A stretch of 62,009 nucleotides of DNA from Nitrosospira sp. (GCA_013450215.1 JACDSH010000013.1:1-62009); one strand, 5' to 3'; counted from the stretch's first letter, positions 48,024 through 61,625 are shown. The notes: generated by a model from the sequence alone, not told the origin. Translations and numbers: made by a program.

Positions 48024-51000
48024 TTACGCAGCGCTGCCCTGAACTTCTCCAATCTCGCTCAACCCATGGTCTTCAGCAAAGCCACCATCCGTCACTGCCC
48101 TCTGCTTCTTACGCTTATTGTGGGAGGCTAAACCTGTACCAGCAGGAATAAGTCGTCCCACAATGACATTTTCCTTAAGCCCTCTCAAATCATCCTTCTT
48201 GCCCATAATTGCAGCCTCAGTTAGCACTCGCGTAGTTTCCTGGAAGGATGCTGCAGAAATAAATGAATCGGTAGAAAGAGATGCTTTGGTAATACCCAGA
48301 AGCGTGAATTCATAGACAGCTACTTGTTTCCCCTCAGCCAACATTTTCTCATTCTCTATAAGCAGATCTGCGCGTTCCACCTGCTCACTGGTGATGAAGC
48401 GAGTATCTCCAGCATTGACGATATGAACGCGACGTAACATCTGCCGTACAATTACCTCGATATGCTTGTCATTTATCTTTACACCCTGAAGCCGGTATAC
48501 ATCCTGTACTTCGTCTGTGATGTATCGTGCCAGCGCCTCAACTCCGAGAAGACGTAGAATGTCATGTGGGTCAGCCGGACCATCAACAATACTTTCCCCT
48601 TTATTCACCACCTGACCATCATGCGCGGTCACGTGCTTCTCTTTTGAAATTAGGTACTCATGAGCAACTTCATCCAGATCTGTAATTACTAGCCGCTGCT
48701 TTCCTTTAGTATCTTTACCGAAGGATACGATCCCAGTTACTTCGGCAAGTACACCTGCATCCTTCGGAGAGCGTGCTTCGAATAGTTCCGCTACACGGGG
48801 AAGGCCACCGGTAATATCACGTGTTTTAGAGCTTTCTTGCGGTATTCTCGCCAACACCTCACCTACATTGACCTGCTGTCCGTCTCGGACCGTTATGATA
48901 CATCCGACCTGGAACGTAATGCTGACGGATAAATTTCCAGCAGCGATCTTTACTTCATTGCTTTGGTCATCCAATAGTTTTACCAGTGGACGCAGCCCCT
49001 TAGCCTGTATCACTCCCCGACGCTTTGGATCGATAACTACTAAGGTAGATAGACCTGTCACTTCATCAATCTGTTTGGCAACCGTCACCCCTTCCTCAAC
49101 ATTCTCGAATCGTACTTTGCCGGCATACTCAGTGATGATTGGACGAGTATGAGGATCCCATGCCGCGAGCACCTTCCCAGCTTTCACCACCGCTCCATCA
49201 GACACCAGCAGGGTAGCGCCATAGGGAATCCTGTGACGCTCACGTTCGCGTCCTACATCATCTTGTATCACTACTTCACCACTACGAGAAATAGCAATTA
49301 ATTCTTGACGAGAATTAATTACGTAACGCATTGTTGGTGAATAACGAACTGCTCCATTTGACTTACTCTCTACCTGGCTAGCTACCGCGGTTCGTGATGC
49401 TGCGCCACCAATATGAAATGTACGCATGGTTAGCTGTGTACCGGGTTCACCGATAGACTGAGCGGCAATAACCCCAACAGCCTCTCCCACATTAACGGGT
49501 GTTCCACGTCCTAGATCACGTCCGTAACATTTGGCGCACAGACCATAACGAGTTTCGCACGTCAGTGGCGTGCGAACTTTTACTTCATCAATACCCATTG
49601 ACTCGATTGCATCTACCGCATCCTCGTCCAATAGAGTGCCGGCTGGATACATTACTGACTGGTCATCCGGATTGATAACATCATTCGCCGCTACTCGACC
49701 TAACACGCGCTCACGCAATGCTTCGATTACTTCACCACCCTCGACCAGCGCTTTCATTACTGCGCCCATACTGGTCCCGCAATCATCTTCCGTTACCACC
49801 AGATCCTGCGTTACATCAACTAAACGACGGGTCAAGTAACCTGAATTTGCAGTTTTTAATGCCGTATCTGCTAAACCTTTGCGCGCACCATGAGTCGATA
49901 TAAAGTACTGTAAGACATTTAACCCTTCTCGGAAATTTGCAGTAATGGGTGTCTCAATGATCGAACCATCCGGCTTGGCCATCAGTCCTCGCATCCCTGC
50001 GAGTTGACGGATCTGGGCAGCAGACCCGCGAGCGCCTGAGTCCGCCATCATATAAATTGAGTTAAATGATTCCTGCGTTACTGGTTTCCCCTTTTTGTCT
50101 TTTTTTGCTTCGCCGGTCAGTTGATCAATTACAAGCTCAACCCCAAGCTGGTCCATCATCGCTTTAGCTACTTGATCCCCAGCACGTCCCCAGATATCTA
50201 CTACTTTATTGTACCGTTCACCTTGAGTCACCAAACCGGAAGTGTACTGAGCCTCAATGTCCTGAACCTCAGTCTCAGCCGCACTAATAATATCGTTTTT
50301 CTGTGGCGGAGTAAGCATGTCATCCACACAGATTGAAATGCCTGCACGGGTAGCGTAGGTGAAGCCAGAATACATCAACTTATCCGCAAAAATTACCGTC
50401 TCACGCAAGCCACAACGACGGAAACTGGCATTGATCAGCTTAGATATCTCTTTCTTTTTGAGCGCTTTATTAATTAGCGAGAACGGCAAACCAGCCGGCA
50501 AGATTGCAGACAGTAACGCACGTCCGACAGTAGTGTCATAACGTGTGGTTACTTCACAACGTCCGCCCTCTGCGTCTTCTTCATACTCCTTGATCCGAAC
50601 GAGTACCTTGGCATTCAGCTCTACCATTCTGCTCTCATAGGCGCGGGATAGTTCGCTAATATTTGCGAACATCATTCCCTCACCACGCGCACTCACTCGC
50701 TCACGTGTGGTGTAATACAAACCCAGCACGATATCTTGCGATGGCACGATAATTGGTTCGCCATTAGCGGGTGAGAGAATGTTATTGCTTGACAGCATCA
50801 GTGTGCGACATTCCATTTGTGCTTCCAGAGATAATGGCACGTGTACTGCCATTTGGTCGCCATCAAAGTCAGCATTGAATGCTGCACATACCAGCGGATG
50901 CAACTGTATCGCTTTACCCTCAATCAGCACCGGTTCGAATGCTTGGATACCCAATCGATGTAACGTTGGCGCTCTATTTAACATTACTGGGTGCTCACGA

Positions 51001-52247
51001 ATTACGTCTTCCAATATATCCCAGACAATTGGCGTTTCATTCTCTACTTCCCGCTTGGCTGCCTTGATTGTGCTGGCAATACCCATTATTTCCAATTTAT
51101 TAAAAATGAATGGTTTAAACAGTTCCAGCGCCATCTTTTTTGGTAGTCCGCATTGATGGAGCTTAAGCTGTGGACCCACCACGATCACTGAACGTCCAGA
51201 GTAATCCACACGCTTACCAAGCAAGTTTTGTCGGAAACGTCCACCCTTGCCCTTGATCATATCGGCGAGAGATTTTAGTGGTCGCTTATTGGCACCTGTC
51301 ATAGCCTTGCCGCGACGTCCGTTATCCAGCAATGAGTCTACTGCTTCTTGCAGCATGCGTTTCTCATTACGCACAATGATTTCAGGTGCTTTCAACTCCA
51401 ACAACCGTTTCAAACGATTGTTCCGATTGATGACTCTACGATATAAATCATTCAAGTCAGAAGTGGCAAAACGTCCACCATCTAACGGTACCAGTGGTCG
51501 CAGTTCTGGTGGCAATACCGGCAAGACCGCCAGCACCATCCATTCTGGCTTAATACCTGATTTATTGAATGCCTCCAGCACCTTCAGGCGCTTGGAGATC
51601 TTCTTCATCTTGGTCTCGGAGCCGGTAGTTGCCATCTCGCTCCGCAAGCTATCGATCTCCGAGCGGATGTTTATATTGGCTAATAAATCGCGAATTCCTT
51701 CTGCGCCCATGCTTGCACGGAAGTCATCTCCATACTCTTCCGTCTTTGCGCGGTAATCATCATCTGTCAGGAGTTGACACCGTGCCAACGGTGTCATGCC
51801 AGGGTCTGTCACCACAAAAGCTTCGAAATAAAGTACCCTCTCGATATCCCGCAGAGTCATATCTAACACGATGCCCAACCGAGACGGCAACGACTTCAGA
51901 AACCAGATATGCGCCACTGGTGAGGCTAGTTCAATGTGCCCCATACGTTCCCGCCGTACCTTGGATAGCGTAACTTCGACCCCGCATTTCTCGCAGATTA
52001 CCCCGCGGTGCTTTAGTCGTTTATATTTCCCGCACAAACATTCGTAATCCTTTACTGGGCCGAAAATTTTGGCACAAAAAAGACCATCCCGTTCTGGTTT
52101 GAATGTACGGTAGTTAATTGTTTCTGGTTTTTTTACCTCGCCATAAGACCATGACCTTATTTTCTCAGGTGAAGCGAGGCCGACCTTGATCGAGTCGAAC
52201 TCTTCTTTCTGGGTAACCTGTTTAAATAAATCGAGCAGAGCTTTCAT
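48024..52247 (-). CDS. rpoC: RNA polymerase beta' subunit
   Basis: The 1,407-residue subunit has the N-terminal zinc finger ([22 protein letters not shown]), the catalytic [12 protein letters not shown] with three Mg-binding Asp, the bridge-helix/trigger-loop region ([21 protein letters not shown]) and the second zinc site ([15 protein letters not shown]). It follows rpoB by 97 bp. In contrast to the common order it is not followed by rpsL here. Confidence 0.99.
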   Translation of the reverse strand: MKALLDLFKQVTQKEEFDSIKVGLASPEKIRSWSYGEVKKPETINYRTFKPERDGLFCAKIFGPVKDYECLCGKYKRLKHRGVICEKCGVEVTLSKVRRERMGHIELASPVAHIWFLKSLPSRLGIVLDMTLRDIERVLYFEAFVVTDPGMTPLARCQLLTDDDYRAKTEEYGDDFRASMGAEGIRDLLANINIRSEIDSLRSEMATTGSETKMKKISKRLKVLEAFNKSGIKPEWMVLAVLPVLPPELRPLVPLDGGRFATSDLNDLYRRVINRNNRLKRLLELKAPEIIVRNEKRMLQEAVDSLLDNGRRGKAMTGANKRPLKSLADMIKGKGGRFRQNLLGKRVDYSGRSVIVVGPQLKLHQCGLPKKMALELFKPFIFNKLEIMGIASTIKAAKREVENETPIVWDILEDVIREHPVMLNRAPTLHRLGIQAFEPVLIEGKAIQLHPLVCAAFNADFDGDQMAVHVPLSLEAQMECRTLMLSSNNILSPANGEPIIVPSQDIVLGLYYTTRERVSARGEGMMFANISELSRAYESRMVELNAKVLVRIKEYEEDAEGGRCEVTTRYDTTVGRALLSAILPAGLPFSLINKALKKKEISKLINASFRRCGLRETVIFADKLMYSGFTYATRAGISICVDDMLTPPQKNDIISAAETEVQDIEAQYTSGLVTQGERYNKVVDIWGRAGDQVAKAMMDQLGVELVIDQLTGEAKKDKKGKPVTQESFNSIYMMADSGARGSAAQIRQLAGMRGLMAKPDGSIIETPITANFREGLNVLQYFISTHGARKGLADTALKTANSGYLTRRLVDVTQDLVVTEDDCGTSMGAVMKALVEGGEVIEALRERVLGRVAANDVINPDDQSVMYPAGTLLDEDAVDAIESMGIDEVKVRTPLTCETRYGLCAKCYGRDLGRGTPVNVGEAVGVIAAQSIGEPGTQLTMRTFHIGGAASRTAVASQVESKSNGAVRYSPTMRYVINSRQELIAISRSGEVVIQDDVGRERERHRIPYGATLLVSDGAVVKAGKVLAAWDPHTRPIITEYAGKVRFENVEEGVTVAKQIDEVTGLSTLVVIDPKRRGVIQAKGLRPLVKLLDDQSNEVKIAAGNLSVSITFQVGCIITVRDGQQVNVGEVLARIPQESSKTRDITGGLPRVAELFEARSPKDAGVLAEVTGIVSFGKDTKGKQRLVITDLDEVAHEYLISKEKHVTAHDGQVVNKGESIVDGPADPHDILRLLGVEALARYITDEVQDVYRLQGVKINDKHIEVIVRQMLRRVHIVNAGDTRFITSEQVERADLLIENEKMLAEGKQVAVYEFTLLGITKASLSTDSFISAASFQETTRVLTEAAIMGKKDDLRGLKENVIVGRLIPAGTGLASHNKRKKQRAVTDGGFAEDHGLSEIGEVQGSAA

Positions 52248-52344
52248 TTTTCACTCCTGTTAATCAGGTATTAATGCAAAATATTTCGGTGAAGTTTCCC
52301 GAAATATAAATTTTTAGCTTTTATTTCGCCGTAGAAAAAAAATT

Positions 52345-55300
52345 TTAATGCCGATCTAAACTGATATCCAATCCTAGCGAACGGATTTCTTTAACGAGCA
52401 CATTGAATGATTCCGGCATCCCTGCTTCGATCTTGTGGTCACCCTTAACGATGCTTTCATACACCTTGGTACGTCCATTCACATCATCAGATTTGACTGT
52501 CAGCATTTCTTGTAGCGTATAGGCAGCACCGTAGGCTTCCAATGCCCAAACCTCCATCTCGCCGAATCGTTGGCCACCGAACTGAGCCTTGCCACCTAAC
52601 GGTTGCTGAGTTACCAAGCTGTAAGGGCCTGTAGAGCGCGCATGCATCTTATCGTCTACTAAATGATGTAGCTTAAGTACATGCATGTAACCCACCGTCA
52701 CTGGACGGTCGAATGCTTCACCGGTTCTGCCGTCATACAGCACAACCTGACCTGATCTCGGTAGCCCTGCAAGTTCAAGCATATCTTTAATTTCATGCTC
52801 GGTAGCGCCATCAAACACAGGTGTTGCAAATGGTACCCCGTCCTTTAGATTTTCAGCTAAGTCCAGCACTTCTCCATCGGTGAGCGAAGCGATGTCCTCG
52901 GGTTTGCCACTACTGTTGTAAATTTTGTTGAGAAACTTCCTGATCTCCGTGGGTTTGTTATGAGCCTCCAGCATATCGCCGATCTTTCTGCCTAGTCCTT
53001 TTGCAGCCCACCCTAAATGAGTTTCTAATATCTGACCTACATTCATCCGTGAAGGCACGCCTAGAGGATTCAAAACCACATCCACTGGTGTCCCATCAGC
53101 CATGTAAGGCATATCTTCAATGGGTACGATCTTGGAGATTACGCCTTTATTACCGTGGCGGCCTGCCATCTTATCGCCCGGCTGTAAACGACGCTTCACC
53201 GCAACGTAGACCTTTACCATTTTCTGTACACCCGGGGGCAACTCATCTCCCTGGGTTAGTTTTTTCTTCTTTTCATCAAAAGCGGCATCAAATTCTTTAC
53301 GCTTTTGTGCCAACCCTTCCTTGATCTGCTCCAACTGAAGGCTTATTTCTTCATTGGACAACCGTATGTCGAACCAGTGGTGCGGATCAACACTGTCCAA
53401 ATATTCCTTCGTTATTCGAGCGCCTTTAGCTAGTTTTTTTGGTCCGCCAGTTGCTGTTTTCCCCTTAAGCAAGCGCTCGATCCGCTCAAATGCATCTGAT
53501 TCCACGATACGCATCTGATCAGCCAGGTCTTTCTTGTAACGTTTAAGTTCGTCATCTATGATCTGCTGCGCTCGTTTATCACGTTCAATACCCTCCCGTG
53601 TAAATACTTGGACATCAATCACTGTGCCAGAGATGCCAGAAGGCACGCGCAGCGATGTGTCTTTCACATCAGAAGCCTTTTCACCAAAGATTGCTTTCAG
53701 TAGCTTCTCTTCCGGCGTCAGTTGGGTTTCACCTTTTGGGGTGACCTTACCCACCAAGACATCCCCTGCTTCTACCTCGGCACCAATGTGAACGATGCCA
53801 GATTCATCCAAACGACCAAGTTGCATTTCAGATAGGTTAGAGATGTCACACGTAATTTCTTCCGTCCCTAACTTGGTATCGCGACTCACCACGGACAATT
53901 CTTCGATATGGATTGAGGTAAAACGATCTTCTGCAACTACACGCTCAGAAATGAGGATAGAGTCCTCAAAGTTATATCCATTCCAGGGCATAAATGCAAC
54001 GAGCATATTTTGCCCCAATGCCAACTCACCTAAATCGGTGGAGGCTCCATCTGCCACAACATCGCCCCGAGCGATTACATCTCCGACTTTTACTAGTGGA
54101 CGTTGGTTGATATTTGTATTCTGGTTAGAACGGGTGTATTTGATAAGGTTATAAATATCAACACCCACTTCACCGGCACGTGCTTCGATGTCATGCACCC
54201 GTATCACGATCCGGCCAGCATCGACATAATCGACTATCCCACCCCGCACCGCCTGTACTGCAGTACCCGAGTCTACTGCTACTACACGTTCAATACCGGT
54301 ACCTACTAATGATTTCTCTGCACGTAAGCACGGTACTGCTTGCCGCTGCATGTTAGATCCCATCAAAGCACGGTTAGCATCATCATGCTCTAAGAATGGA
54401 ATCAATGATGCCGCAACCGAAACAATCTGTGCTGGTGCCACATCCATGTATTCAATCCGATCCGGACTTGCTAACGCAAATTCATTTTTATGACGGCAGG
54501 AAACTGTTTCACTTGAAAATTTTCCATGTTTGTCCAACTCCGCATTGGCTTGAGCAATTACATACTGCCCTTCCTCGATGGCTGACAAATAGTCAATCTC
54601 ATTGGTGACCTTACCGCTCTTTACCTTCCGGTACGGTGTTTCCATGAACCCGTATTCGTTGGTTCTGGCATATAACGCCAGCGAATTAATGAGCCCAATA
54701 TTAGGGCCTTCTGGCGTTTCGATTGGACATACCCGTCCATAATGGGTGGGATGTACGTCACGTACTTCAAAACCCGCACGTTCTCGCGTTAAACCACCGG
54801 GTCCCAGTGCTGATACCCGGCGTTTATGTGTAATTTCTGAAAGTGGATTCGTTTGATCCATAAACTGCGACAGTTGACTCGAACCAAAGAACTCACGTAC
54901 GGCTGCAGATACCGGCTTCGCATTGATTAGGTCATGGGGCATTAGGTTATCTGACTCAGCCTGACTCAAGCGCTCTTTCACTGCACGCTCCACCCGAACC
55001 AACCCTGAACGGAATTGATTTTCTGCTAATTCGCCAACAGAACGTACACGCCGATTGCCGAGATGATCGATGTCATCTATCTCCCCACGACCGTTACGTA
55101 ACTCCACCAGAATCATGATGACCGAAATGATGTCCTCATTGGATAGGGTATTAGCTCCTGTCAGCTCTGTCTTACCGATACGGCGATTAAATTTCATCCG
55201 CCCTACTACAGATAAGTCATAACGCTCTGGTGTGTAAAACAACCCGTTGAAAAGTGATTTTACTGACTCTTCTGTGGGTGGCTCGCCAGGACGCATCATT

Positions 55301-56418
55301 CTGTAAATTGCTACCTGGGCTGCCAACTGGTCAGGCGTTTCATCTATTCTTAAGGTCTGCGATATATATGCGCCTTGATCAAGATCATTGGTATAAATTG
55401 TGTAAATCTTTTCTGTCTTGGCTTCTTGTATCTTGGCAAGGATAGCTTCAGTTATTTCATCATTCGCTAGTGCAACAACTTCTCCTGTATTTTGATCTAC
55501 CACGTTGTGACCCAACACTCGTCCCAATAGAAAATCCTCTGGTACCACAAGACTCTCTATTCCTGCCTGCTGTAGTTCACGAACATGTTTAACCGTGATC
55601 CTTTTGTCTTTCTGTACGATTACTTTGCCGCTTTTGGTGACAATATCAAACCGAGCAATGTCTCCACGCAACCGCTCCGGCACCAATTCAAACTTTATGT
55701 ACTTCTTGGATAAATGGAAAACATCGAAGGAAAAGAAACCTGCGAGAATCTGTTCTGGTGTATAGCCTATTGCCTTCAGCAAAGTTGTAACCGGCATTTT
55801 CCGGCGACGATCAACCCTGAAATAGAGATGATCTTTAGGATCAAATTCGAAGTCGAGCCAGGATCCACGGTAGGGGATAATTCTTGCAGAAAATAGCAAC
55901 TTTCCAGATGAATGAGTTTTACCTCGGTCATGCTCAAAGAATACTCCTGGTGACCGATGTAGCTGAGAAACTATTACGCGCTCGGTGCCGTTGATAACAA
56001 ACGACCCCGTGGTGGTCATGAGAGGAATTTCTCCCATATAAACCTCTTGTTCCTTAACCTCCTTAATCGTAGGCTTGGAAGCTTCTTTATCCATAAGTGT
56101 AAGTCTCACCCTGGCACGCAGGGGTGAGGCATAGGTCAGGCCTCGTTGGTGGCATTCCTTGACATCAAACGGGGGAGTTCCTAGCTCATAACTGACAAAA
56201 TCTAGACGCGCATTCTTGGAATGGCTCTCGATTGGAAAGATCGATGTAAATGCTGCTTGTAATCCCTGATTGCTGCGCTGGCCAGATTGAACTCGCGCTT
56301 GCAGAAAAGCTGCATATGATTCTAGCTGGGTGGCGAGAAGAAAAGGAATCGGCAGTACGCTTGCGCGCTTGGCGAAACTTTTACGAATACGTTTTTTCTC
56401 GGTAAACGAATAGCTCAT
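52345..56418 (-). CDS. rpoB: RNA polymerase beta subunit
   Basis: The 1,357-residue subunit includes the rifampicin region ([20 protein letters not shown] and [11 protein letters not shown]), which reads as wild type, and the C-terminal active-site part ([15 protein letters not shown] and [19 protein letters not shown]). A weak hairpin lies in its leader after rplL. Confidence 0.99.
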   Translation of the reverse strand: MSYSFTEKKRIRKSFAKRASVLPIPFLLATQLESYAAFLQARVQSGQRSNQGLQAAFTSIFPIESHSKNARLDFVSYELGTPPFDVKECHQRGLTYASPLRARVRLTLMDKEASKPTIKEVKEQEVYMGEIPLMTTTGSFVINGTERVIVSQLHRSPGVFFEHDRGKTHSSGKLLFSARIIPYRGSWLDFEFDPKDHLYFRVDRRRKMPVTTLLKAIGYTPEQILAGFFSFDVFHLSKKYIKFELVPERLRGDIARFDIVTKSGKVIVQKDKRITVKHVRELQQAGIESLVVPEDFLLGRVLGHNVVDQNTGEVVALANDEITEAILAKIQEAKTEKIYTIYTNDLDQGAYISQTLRIDETPDQLAAQVAIYRMMRPGEPPTEESVKSLFNGLFYTPERYDLSVVGRMKFNRRIGKTELTGANTLSNEDIISVIMILVELRNGRGEIDDIDHLGNRRVRSVGELAENQFRSGLVRVERAVKERLSQAESDNLMPHDLINAKPVSAAVREFFGSSQLSQFMDQTNPLSEITHKRRVSALGPGGLTRERAGFEVRDVHPTHYGRVCPIETPEGPNIGLINSLALYARTNEYGFMETPYRKVKSGKVTNEIDYLSAIEEGQYVIAQANAELDKHGKFSSETVSCRHKNEFALASPDRIEYMDVAPAQIVSVAASLIPFLEHDDANRALMGSNMQRQAVPCLRAEKSLVGTGIERVVAVDSGTAVQAVRGGIVDYVDAGRIVIRVHDIEARAGEVGVDIYNLIKYTRSNQNTNINQRPLVKVGDVIARGDVVADGASTDLGELALGQNMLVAFMPWNGYNFEDSILISERVVAEDRFTSIHIEELSVVSRDTKLGTEEITCDISNLSEMQLGRLDESGIVHIGAEVEAGDVLVGKVTPKGETQLTPEEKLLKAIFGEKASDVKDTSLRVPSGISGTVIDVQVFTREGIERDKRAQQIIDDELKRYKKDLADQMRIVESDAFERIERLLKGKTATGGPKKLAKGARITKEYLDSVDPHHWFDIRLSNEEISLQLEQIKEGLAQKRKEFDAAFDEKKKKLTQGDELPPGVQKMVKVYVAVKRRLQPGDKMAGRHGNKGVISKIVPIEDMPYMADGTPVDVVLNPLGVPSRMNVGQILETHLGWAAKGLGRKIGDMLEAHNKPTEIRKFLNKIYNSSGKPEDIASLTDGEVLDLAENLKDGVPFATPVFDGATEHEIKDMLELAGLPRSGQVVLYDGRTGEAFDRPVTVGYMHVLKLHHLVDDKMHARSTGPYSLVTQQPLGGKAQFGGQRFGEMEVWALEAYGAAYTLQEMLTVKSDDVNGRTKVYESIVKGDHKIEAGMPESFNVLVKEIRSLGLDISLDRH

Positions 56419-56520
56419 GGAATCTCTCCGGAGGGTCAGGGAACAGCGGGTAGAATACTTTCCTACCTTTTATGGTGTGTGCTCTGCATCACTAATACTT
56501 TTAGTATGCAAAATTGACCG

Positions 56521-56551
56521 GAGCTGGCAGCACCTTTTGTGCCACCAGCTC
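56521..56551 (-). terminator. rplL-rpoB intergenic hairpin (attenuator-like)
   Basis: On the minus strand GAGCTGG/CCAGCTC encloses an inner GCAC/GTGC stem. It lies 26 bases after the rplL stop, without a T-run. In E. coli a partial terminator and an RNase III site occupy this position and set the ratio of L7/L12 to RNA polymerase. I infer a similar role. Confidence 0.6.
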
Positions 56552-56576
56552 AGCTCAAGTTATGTTTCAAACTTCT

Positions 56577-56957
56577 TTACTTGACTTCGCAAGCCGCCCC
56601 AGCTTCAATCAGCTGTTTCTGAATAGCATCTGCATCAGCTTTGGAGACACCTTCTTTGATCGCCTTTGGAGCTCCATCTACTAGGTCCTTAGCTTCCTTC
56701 AAGCCTAGACCAGTCACCGCGCGAACGACCTTGATTACATTTACCTTACTATCGCCTGCTGCGGTCAGTATCACGGAAAATTCAGTTTGCTCTTCCGCAG
56801 CTGCTGCAGCACCTGCTGCGGGAGCAGCTGCCACTACTGCTACAGCAGCAGCAGCAGAGACCCCAAACTTCTCTTCCATCTCCTTAATCAACTGAGAGAG
56901 TTCCAGCACGGTCATACTCGCGATTGCATCTAGAATTTCTGCTTTGGCTACTGCCAT
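56577..56957 (-). CDS. rplL: 50S ribosomal protein L7/L12
   Basis: The 126-residue stalk protein has an N-terminal dimerisation domain, an Ala-rich hinge ([16 protein letters not shown]) and a C-terminal factor-binding domain ([20 protein letters not shown]). It is 62 bp after rplJ. Confidence 0.98.
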   Translation of the reverse strand: MAVAKAEILDAIASMTVLELSQLIKEMEEKFGVSAAAAVAVVAAAPAAGAAAAAEEQTEFSVILTAAGDSKVNVIKVVRAVTGLGLKEAKDLVDGAPKAIKEGVSKADADAIQKQLIEAGAACEVK

Positions 56958-57019
56958 GATTTTCTCCTGATAGAATTAATTTATTGTTTAATTAAAGTTT
57001 TAAGCAATTTTAAACCGGA

Positions 57020-57544
57020 TTAGGCAGCTTGTTTCTGATCACGGACAGCTGCAACACCGCGTACGAATTTAGTCGGCACTTCGTTCAGTGTCTGAACAAA
57101 TTTCACGATCGGAGCCTGCATCGTTCCTAGTAATTTCGAAAGTAGCTCTTCGCGGCCTGGGAGAGTAGCCAAGGTAGCAATATCCTTTGTAGATATTACT
57201 AGATTAGCCATAGACCCTGCCTTGATTAGGAATTTGTCATTGCTCTTGGCAAATTCATAAAGCACTTTTGCTGCCGCTACCGGATCACTTCCGATACCAT
57301 AAACTAGCGGTCCCACCATGTGTTCAGATAACCCTGAAAATGGTGTATCTGCAACTGCACGTCGTGCCAGCGAATTCTTCAGCACTCGAAAATATATTCC
57401 GGATTGACGTGCCTTAGCACGCAACTGCGTCATATGTCCGACTCCGAGACCGCGATACTCTGCAACGATAACTGCCTGAGCCTTCGCCAATTCTGCGCTG
57501 ACCTCGGTTACTACCGCCTTTTTCTCTTCACGATTTAGACTCAA
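57020..57544 (-). CDS. rplJ: 50S ribosomal protein L10 (TTG start)
   Basis: I place the start at the TTG at 57544, giving [11 protein letters not shown] as the family N-terminus and 174 residues. GGAG lies 8 bases before it. The frame is open upstream to 57619 but that part has no L10 similarity. The stalk base binds L12 dimers through the C-terminal helix. The ~370-bp leader to rplA is untranslated. Confidence 0.95.
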   Translation of the reverse strand: MSLNREEKKAVVTEVSAELAKAQAVIVAEYRGLGVGHMTQLRAKARQSGIYFRVLKNSLARRAVADTPFSGLSEHMVGPLVYGIGSDPVAAAKVLYEFAKSNDKFLIKAGSMANLVISTKDIATLATLPGREELLSKLLGTMQAPIVKFVQTLNEVPTKFVRGVAAVRDQKQAA

Positions 57545-57912
57545 AATACGTTCTCCATCAGTTAATAAAGTATTGACTCTTAGCTTCAAGCTATCGTGCC
57601 GCCTGATGCTTCGTTTCAATACTACGAACCAGCGATCTTAAATCAGGAGTTAAATTTGTTCCTGTTTTCGGATACGCCATCTACGTTGGGCGCTAAGAAT
57701 TGTAAAAGTTGGAGAATAAGGGCTACTTGCCAATCACACCCTATATCCGCTTTCTTTCATATTCCGCGATTAAGTCTTCAGTCACAGCACAATCTTATGG
57801 TGAAATTTCATAAACCCCACCTGCTGTTAATTTTGAAAACCCCTAACGGTCTTTGACAACCTGCTGGATTTACTTAATACAAAACCCCAGCAGTCCAAAG
57901 TCTTACAAATAT
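57545..57912 (-). promoter_or_regulatory. rplJ leader region with stem-loop
   Basis: This 368-bp gap is the long L10 leader. A hairpin at 57851-57900 pairs CTTTG(G)AC and CTGCTGG with CCAGCAG and GTCAAAG around a 19-base loop, near the rplA end. In other bacteria L10-L12 represses its own leader. The exact L10 site is not identified. Confidence 0.5.
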
Positions 57913-58608
57913 TTATTGCGTCAAACTTGATTGATCTACCCGCACACCTATCCCCATTGTGCTTGAAATCGAAATCTTTCTTAGATAGACACCCTTCGAT
58001 GTGGCGGGTTTAGATTTGTTGAGTGCATCTACCAATGCCAGCATGTTTTGCTTTAATGCATCTGCACTAAATGACGCCCGACCGATAGTACATTGCACTA
58101 TCCCCGCCTTGTCTGCGCGATACTGCACTTGACCAGCCTTTGCATTTCTAACAGCACCTGCTACATCTGGAGTTACTGTGCCCACTTTAGGGTTCGGCAT
58201 CAGGCCGCGCGGTCCCAGTATTTGGCCCAATTGACCAACTATACGCATTGCATCGGGACTAGCTATAGCTACATCAAAATTCATATTGCCGGCTTTAATC
58301 TGTTCAGCCAAATCTTCAAACCCGACAATGTCAGCACCTGCGGCTAGCGCTTCCTTTGCTTTATCACCCTGAGCAAATACTGCCACACGTACTGTCTTGC
58401 CTGTGCCTGCAGGTAGCACCACCGATCCCCGCACCGTCTGGTCTGATTTTCTTGCATCTATTCCGAGATTGACCGCCACATCAATTGATTCGTCAAATTT
58501 TGCTGTTGCCGCCCCTTTTACGATTCCGAGTGCATCCGGTAGTGGGTACACTTTGCTACGATCTACTTTTCCAGTTATTTCTTTAAAACGTTTGGATATA
58601 TGTGCCAT
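57913..58608 (-). CDS. rplA: 50S ribosomal protein L1
   Basis: The 231-residue protein has [20 protein letters not shown] and the [16 protein letters not shown] loop. L1 forms the mobile stalk for tRNA release and represses its own operon by binding a leader. It starts 2 bp after rplK. Confidence 0.98.
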   Translation of the reverse strand: MAHISKRFKEITGKVDRSKVYPLPDALGIVKGAATAKFDESIDVAVNLGIDARKSDQTVRGSVVLPAGTGKTVRVAVFAQGDKAKEALAAGADIVGFEDLAEQIKAGNMNFDVAIASPDAMRIVGQLGQILGPRGLMPNPKVGTVTPDVAGAVRNAKAGQVQYRADKAGIVQCTIGRASFSADALKQNMLALVDALNKSKPATSKGVYLRKISISSTMGIGVRVDQSSLTQ

Positions 58609-58610
58609 GG

Positions 58611-59042
58611 TTATACACCCTCCACTTCTACGCCCATGCTGCGAGCACTACCGGCAATCGTGCGAACTGCAGCATCCATATCCGCTGCCGTTAAGTCCGG
58701 CATTTTTGCCTTGGCTATTTCTTCTGCTTGACTCCGGGTTAATTTACCTACTTTGTCGGCATGCGGTTTTGGACTCCCTTTACTGATACCAGCCGCTTTC
58801 TTAATCAAGACCGTTGCCGGCGTGGTCTTCATGATGAAGGTAAAGCTCTTGTCAGCATAGGCCGTAATCACCACTGGCACGGGTAAGCCAACCTCCATTT
58901 TCTGAGTGATGGCGTTAAAAGCTTTACAGAATTCCATGATATTAAGCCCGCGCTGACCGAGCGCAGGTCCGATAGGAGGACTTGGATTAGCCTTACCCGC
59001 CGGCACTTGCAATTTGATATAGCCAATTATTTTCTTTGCCAC
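58611..59042 (-). CDS. rplK: 50S ribosomal protein L11
   Basis: The 143-residue protein begins (GTG start, AGGAG upstream) with [20 protein letters not shown] and contains [18 protein letters not shown]. It binds the GTPase centre of 23S rRNA. A 107-bp gap to nusG may contain the L1 repression site. Confidence 0.98.
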   Translation of the reverse strand: MAKKIIGYIKLQVPAGKANPSPPIGPALGQRGLNIMEFCKAFNAITQKMEVGLPVPVVITAYADKSFTFIMKTTPATVLIKKAAGISKGSPKPHADKVGKLTRSQAEEIAKAKMPDLTAADMDAAVRTIAGSARSMGVEVEGV

Positions 59043-59149
59043 ACTATCTCTCCTGTTGGGTACAAACGAATGCTATTGCACTCTCCCCGGTTGTTAATTA
59101 AAACAAATACTCTTTTCTAGTTAATTGAGACTTACCACGCTTTATTTTT

Positions 59150-59683
59150 TTAGGCTTTTTCTATTTGACTAAAATCTAACTCAACTGGAGTGGGGCGGCC
59201 GAAAATTGAAACTGATACCCTAATTTTGCTTTTGTCATAATTAACATCTTCCACATTGCCGTGGAAATCCGTGAATGGACCCTCCTTAACCCGAACTGCT
59301 TCGCCTATTTCAAACAGAATTTTAGGTTTTGGTTTCTCCACCCCTTCTTGAATCTGATGCAGAATATTTTGTACTTCCTTCTCGCTGATTGGTGTCGGTT
59401 TCATGGCTGATCCACCGATAAAACCTGTAACCTTTGCAGTGCTCTTGACCAAATGCCAAGTCTCGTCAGTCATGTCCATCTCTACCAATACATAACCAGG
59501 GAAAAACTTACGTTCGCTGATATTTTTCTGTCCGGCTTTCATTTCGACCACCTCTTCCACCGGCACGAGTATCTGACCGAACTTGTCCTCCATGCCGGCA
59601 CGTTTGATCCGTTCCTGCAATGCGCGCTGTACGCTTTTCTCGAAACCAGAGTAGGCGTGAACCACAAACCATTTCTTACTCAT
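59150..59683 (-). CDS. nusG: transcription antitermination factor NusG
   Basis: The ATG at 59683 ([20 protein letters not shown]) gives 177 residues with an N-terminal NGN domain and a C-terminal KOW domain ([20 protein letters not shown]). The open frame upstream lies in secE. It overlaps secE by ATGA. Confidence 0.98.
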   Translation of the reverse strand: MSKKWFVVHAYSGFEKSVQRALQERIKRAGMEDKFGQILVPVEEVVEMKAGQKNISERKFFPGYVLVEMDMTDETWHLVKSTAKVTGFIGGSAMKPTPISEKEVQNILHQIQEGVEKPKPKILFEIGEAVRVKEGPFTDFHGNVEDVNYDKSKIRVSVSIFGRPTPVELDFSQIEKA

Positions 59684-60027
59684 CAATCCCCCTGGCCCAT
59701 CAGATACTTCATCCCCAACATCAAGCTGGCATCTACCAGCCATAAAAATACAGCCATTAGTCCAACAAAAGCAAAAACGATAGCAGTCGTCTGAAGAGTT
59801 TCTTTACGGTTCGGCCATATTACCTTCTTGGTTTCTTCTGATGATTCCCTACTGAATGCATAAAACTGCTTGCCTTGAGAGGTGAACCATGCGACTCCCC
59901 CTGCTAGTATGAAACCCGCTAGCACCGAAATCACACGAACTACCATAGCGCTATCGCGCAGGTAATAAAACCCGCCAATACCCGCAGCCATTAACAGAAA
60001 GGCGAACCCTAACTTGATCTTATCCAC
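59683..60027 (-). CDS. secE: protein translocase subunit SecE
   Basis: The 114-residue protein (GTG start) has three hydrophobic segments and the conserved [21 protein letters not shown] amphipathic region. Its stop overlaps the nusG start. It pairs with SecY encoded 35 kb away. Confidence 0.95.
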   Translation of the reverse strand: MDKIKLGFAFLLMAAGIGGFYYLRDSAMVVRVISVLAGFILAGGVAWFTSQGKQFYAFSRESSEETKKVIWPNRKETLQTTAIVFAFVGLMAVFLWLVDASLMLGMKYLMGQGD

Positions 60028-60187
60028 TCTACCCCGCTCTGCTTTTAATACCCAAAGAAACCATTTAAGAGCGTTTATTTAGGACACATCTCTAACTTCC
60101 TTTTACTCATGTAGTTAGGACAAAATCATCTTTGTACTTGTCATGATAAACATTGTTAGTATCTTATCGACAATCCTTACCTTATCT

Positions 60188-60263
60188 TGGCAGGCCAGGA
60201 GGGCATCGAACCCCCAACCTTCGGTTTTGGAGACCGACGCTCTGCCAATTGAGCTACTGGCCT
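60188..60263 (-). tRNA. tRNA-Trp (CCA)
   Basis: The 76-nt gene (CCA end encoded) has a 7-bp acceptor AGGCCAG/CTGGCCT, discriminator G, and anticodon loop CTCCAAA with anticodon CCA. It lies between tuf and secE, a placement common in Proteobacteria. Confidence 0.97.
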
Positions 60264-60382
60264 ATTCTGCTGACAAACTGAGAGTTAATAAACAATCTTT
60301 TACAAGAAACTGTCATCGCATTCACTTATCGTCTCGCTTGTGATCGTTTAATTTAGGAGCCTTGATACATGACTTTTATAGC

Positions 60383-61578
60383 CATTACTCAATAACTTTT
60401 GCAACGACGCCTGCGCCAACTGTTCTTCCACCCTCACGGATAGCAAAACGCAGCCCCTCTTCCATCGCAATCGGTGCTATCAGATTCACCGTCACAGAAA
60501 CGTTATCTCCCGGCATCACCATCTCTGTTCCTGCCGGCAATTCAACTGCCCCAGTGACATCGGTGGTGCGGAAGTAGAACTGTGGACGGTAACCTTGGAA
60601 GAATGGCGTATGACGACCGCCCTCTTCCTTGCTCAACACGTAGATCTCAGCAGTAAACTTTGTGTGCGGAGTGATGGAGCCTGGCTTTGCCAGTACTTGG
60701 CCACGCTCGACTTCCTCACGCTTGGTTCCGCGTAACAGCACGCCAACGTTGTCGCCTGCTTGGCCTTGATCAAGCAATTTACGGAACATCTCAACACCGG
60801 TACACACGGTCTTAAGGGTAGGCTTTAAACCCACAATCTCAATTTCCTCACCCACCTTAACGATCCCACGCTCGATCCGTCCCGTCACCACGGTACCGCG
60901 GCCAGAGATGGAGAAGACATCTTCCACTGGCATTAAGAATGCACCATCAATAGCACGGACTGGATCTGGAATGTACTCGTCCAGCGCATCAGCTAACTTA
61001 TGGATGGAAGGCTCACCAATATCGCTCTGATCACCTTCAATGGCCTTCAGAGCAGATCCGATAATGACTGGGGTGTCATCACCCGGGAAGCTGTACTTGA
61101 CGAGTAGTTCGCGTATCTCCATCTCCACCAGTTCCAGCAATTCAGCATCATCCACCATGTCTGCTTTGTTCATGAAGACAATAATGTATGGAACTCCGAC
61201 CTGGCGTGCCAGCAAGATATGCTCGCGTGTTTGTGGCATCGGGCCATCAGCGGCTGACACCACCAGAATGGCGCCGTCCATCTGCGCAGCACCGGTAATC
61301 ATATTCTTAACGTAATCTGCGTGTCCTGGGCAATCCACGTGTGCATAGTGACGCTTCTGCGTCTCGTACTCAACGTGGGCAGTATTAATAGTGATGCCGC
61401 GGGCCTTTTCTTCTGGTGCCGAATCAATCTGAGCGTAGCTCTTCGCTTCACCGCCAAACTTCTTCGACAACACCATCGTAATCGCCGCTGTCAGCGTGGT
61501 CTTGCCATGATCTACGTGTCCAATCGTGCCTACATTGACGTGTGTCTTCGTCCGCTCAAATTTGCTCTTTGCCATGGT
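60383..61578. repeat. tuf repeat copy 2 (direct repeat of 34910-36105)
   Basis: Same 1,196-bp block as at 34910-36105, in the same orientation. Identity stops within a few bases outside the coding region on both sides. Confidence 0.9.
60385..61575 (-). CDS. tuf: elongation factor Tu (copy 2, tRNA operon)
   Basis: The 396-residue protein is identical to the copy at 34912. It lies after tRNA-Tyr, tRNA-Gly and tRNA-Thr and before tRNA-Trp, like tufB of other Proteobacteria, and may be co-transcribed with them. Confidence 0.99.
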   Translation of the reverse strand: MAKSKFERTKTHVNVGTIGHVDHGKTTLTAAITMVLSKKFGGEAKSYAQIDSAPEEKARGITINTAHVEYETQKRHYAHVDCPGHADYVKNMITGAAQMDGAILVVSAADGPMPQTREHILLARQVGVPYIIVFMNKADMVDDAELLELVEMEIRELLVKYSFPGDDTPVIIGSALKAIEGDQSDIGEPSIHKLADALDEYIPDPVRAIDGAFLMPVEDVFSISGRGTVVTGRIERGIVKVGEEIEIVGLKPTLKTVCTGVEMFRKLLDQGQAGDNVGVLLRGTKREEVERGQVLAKPGSITPHTKFTAEIYVLSKEEGGRHTPFFQGYRPQFYFRTTDVTGAVELPAGTEMVMPGDNVSVTVNLIAPIAMEEGLRFAIREGGRTVGAGVVAKVIE

Positions 61579-61625
61579 GAGTTCCTTTTTAATGCGCTTT
61601 TAGTATTTTACTATTTAAATATCTA

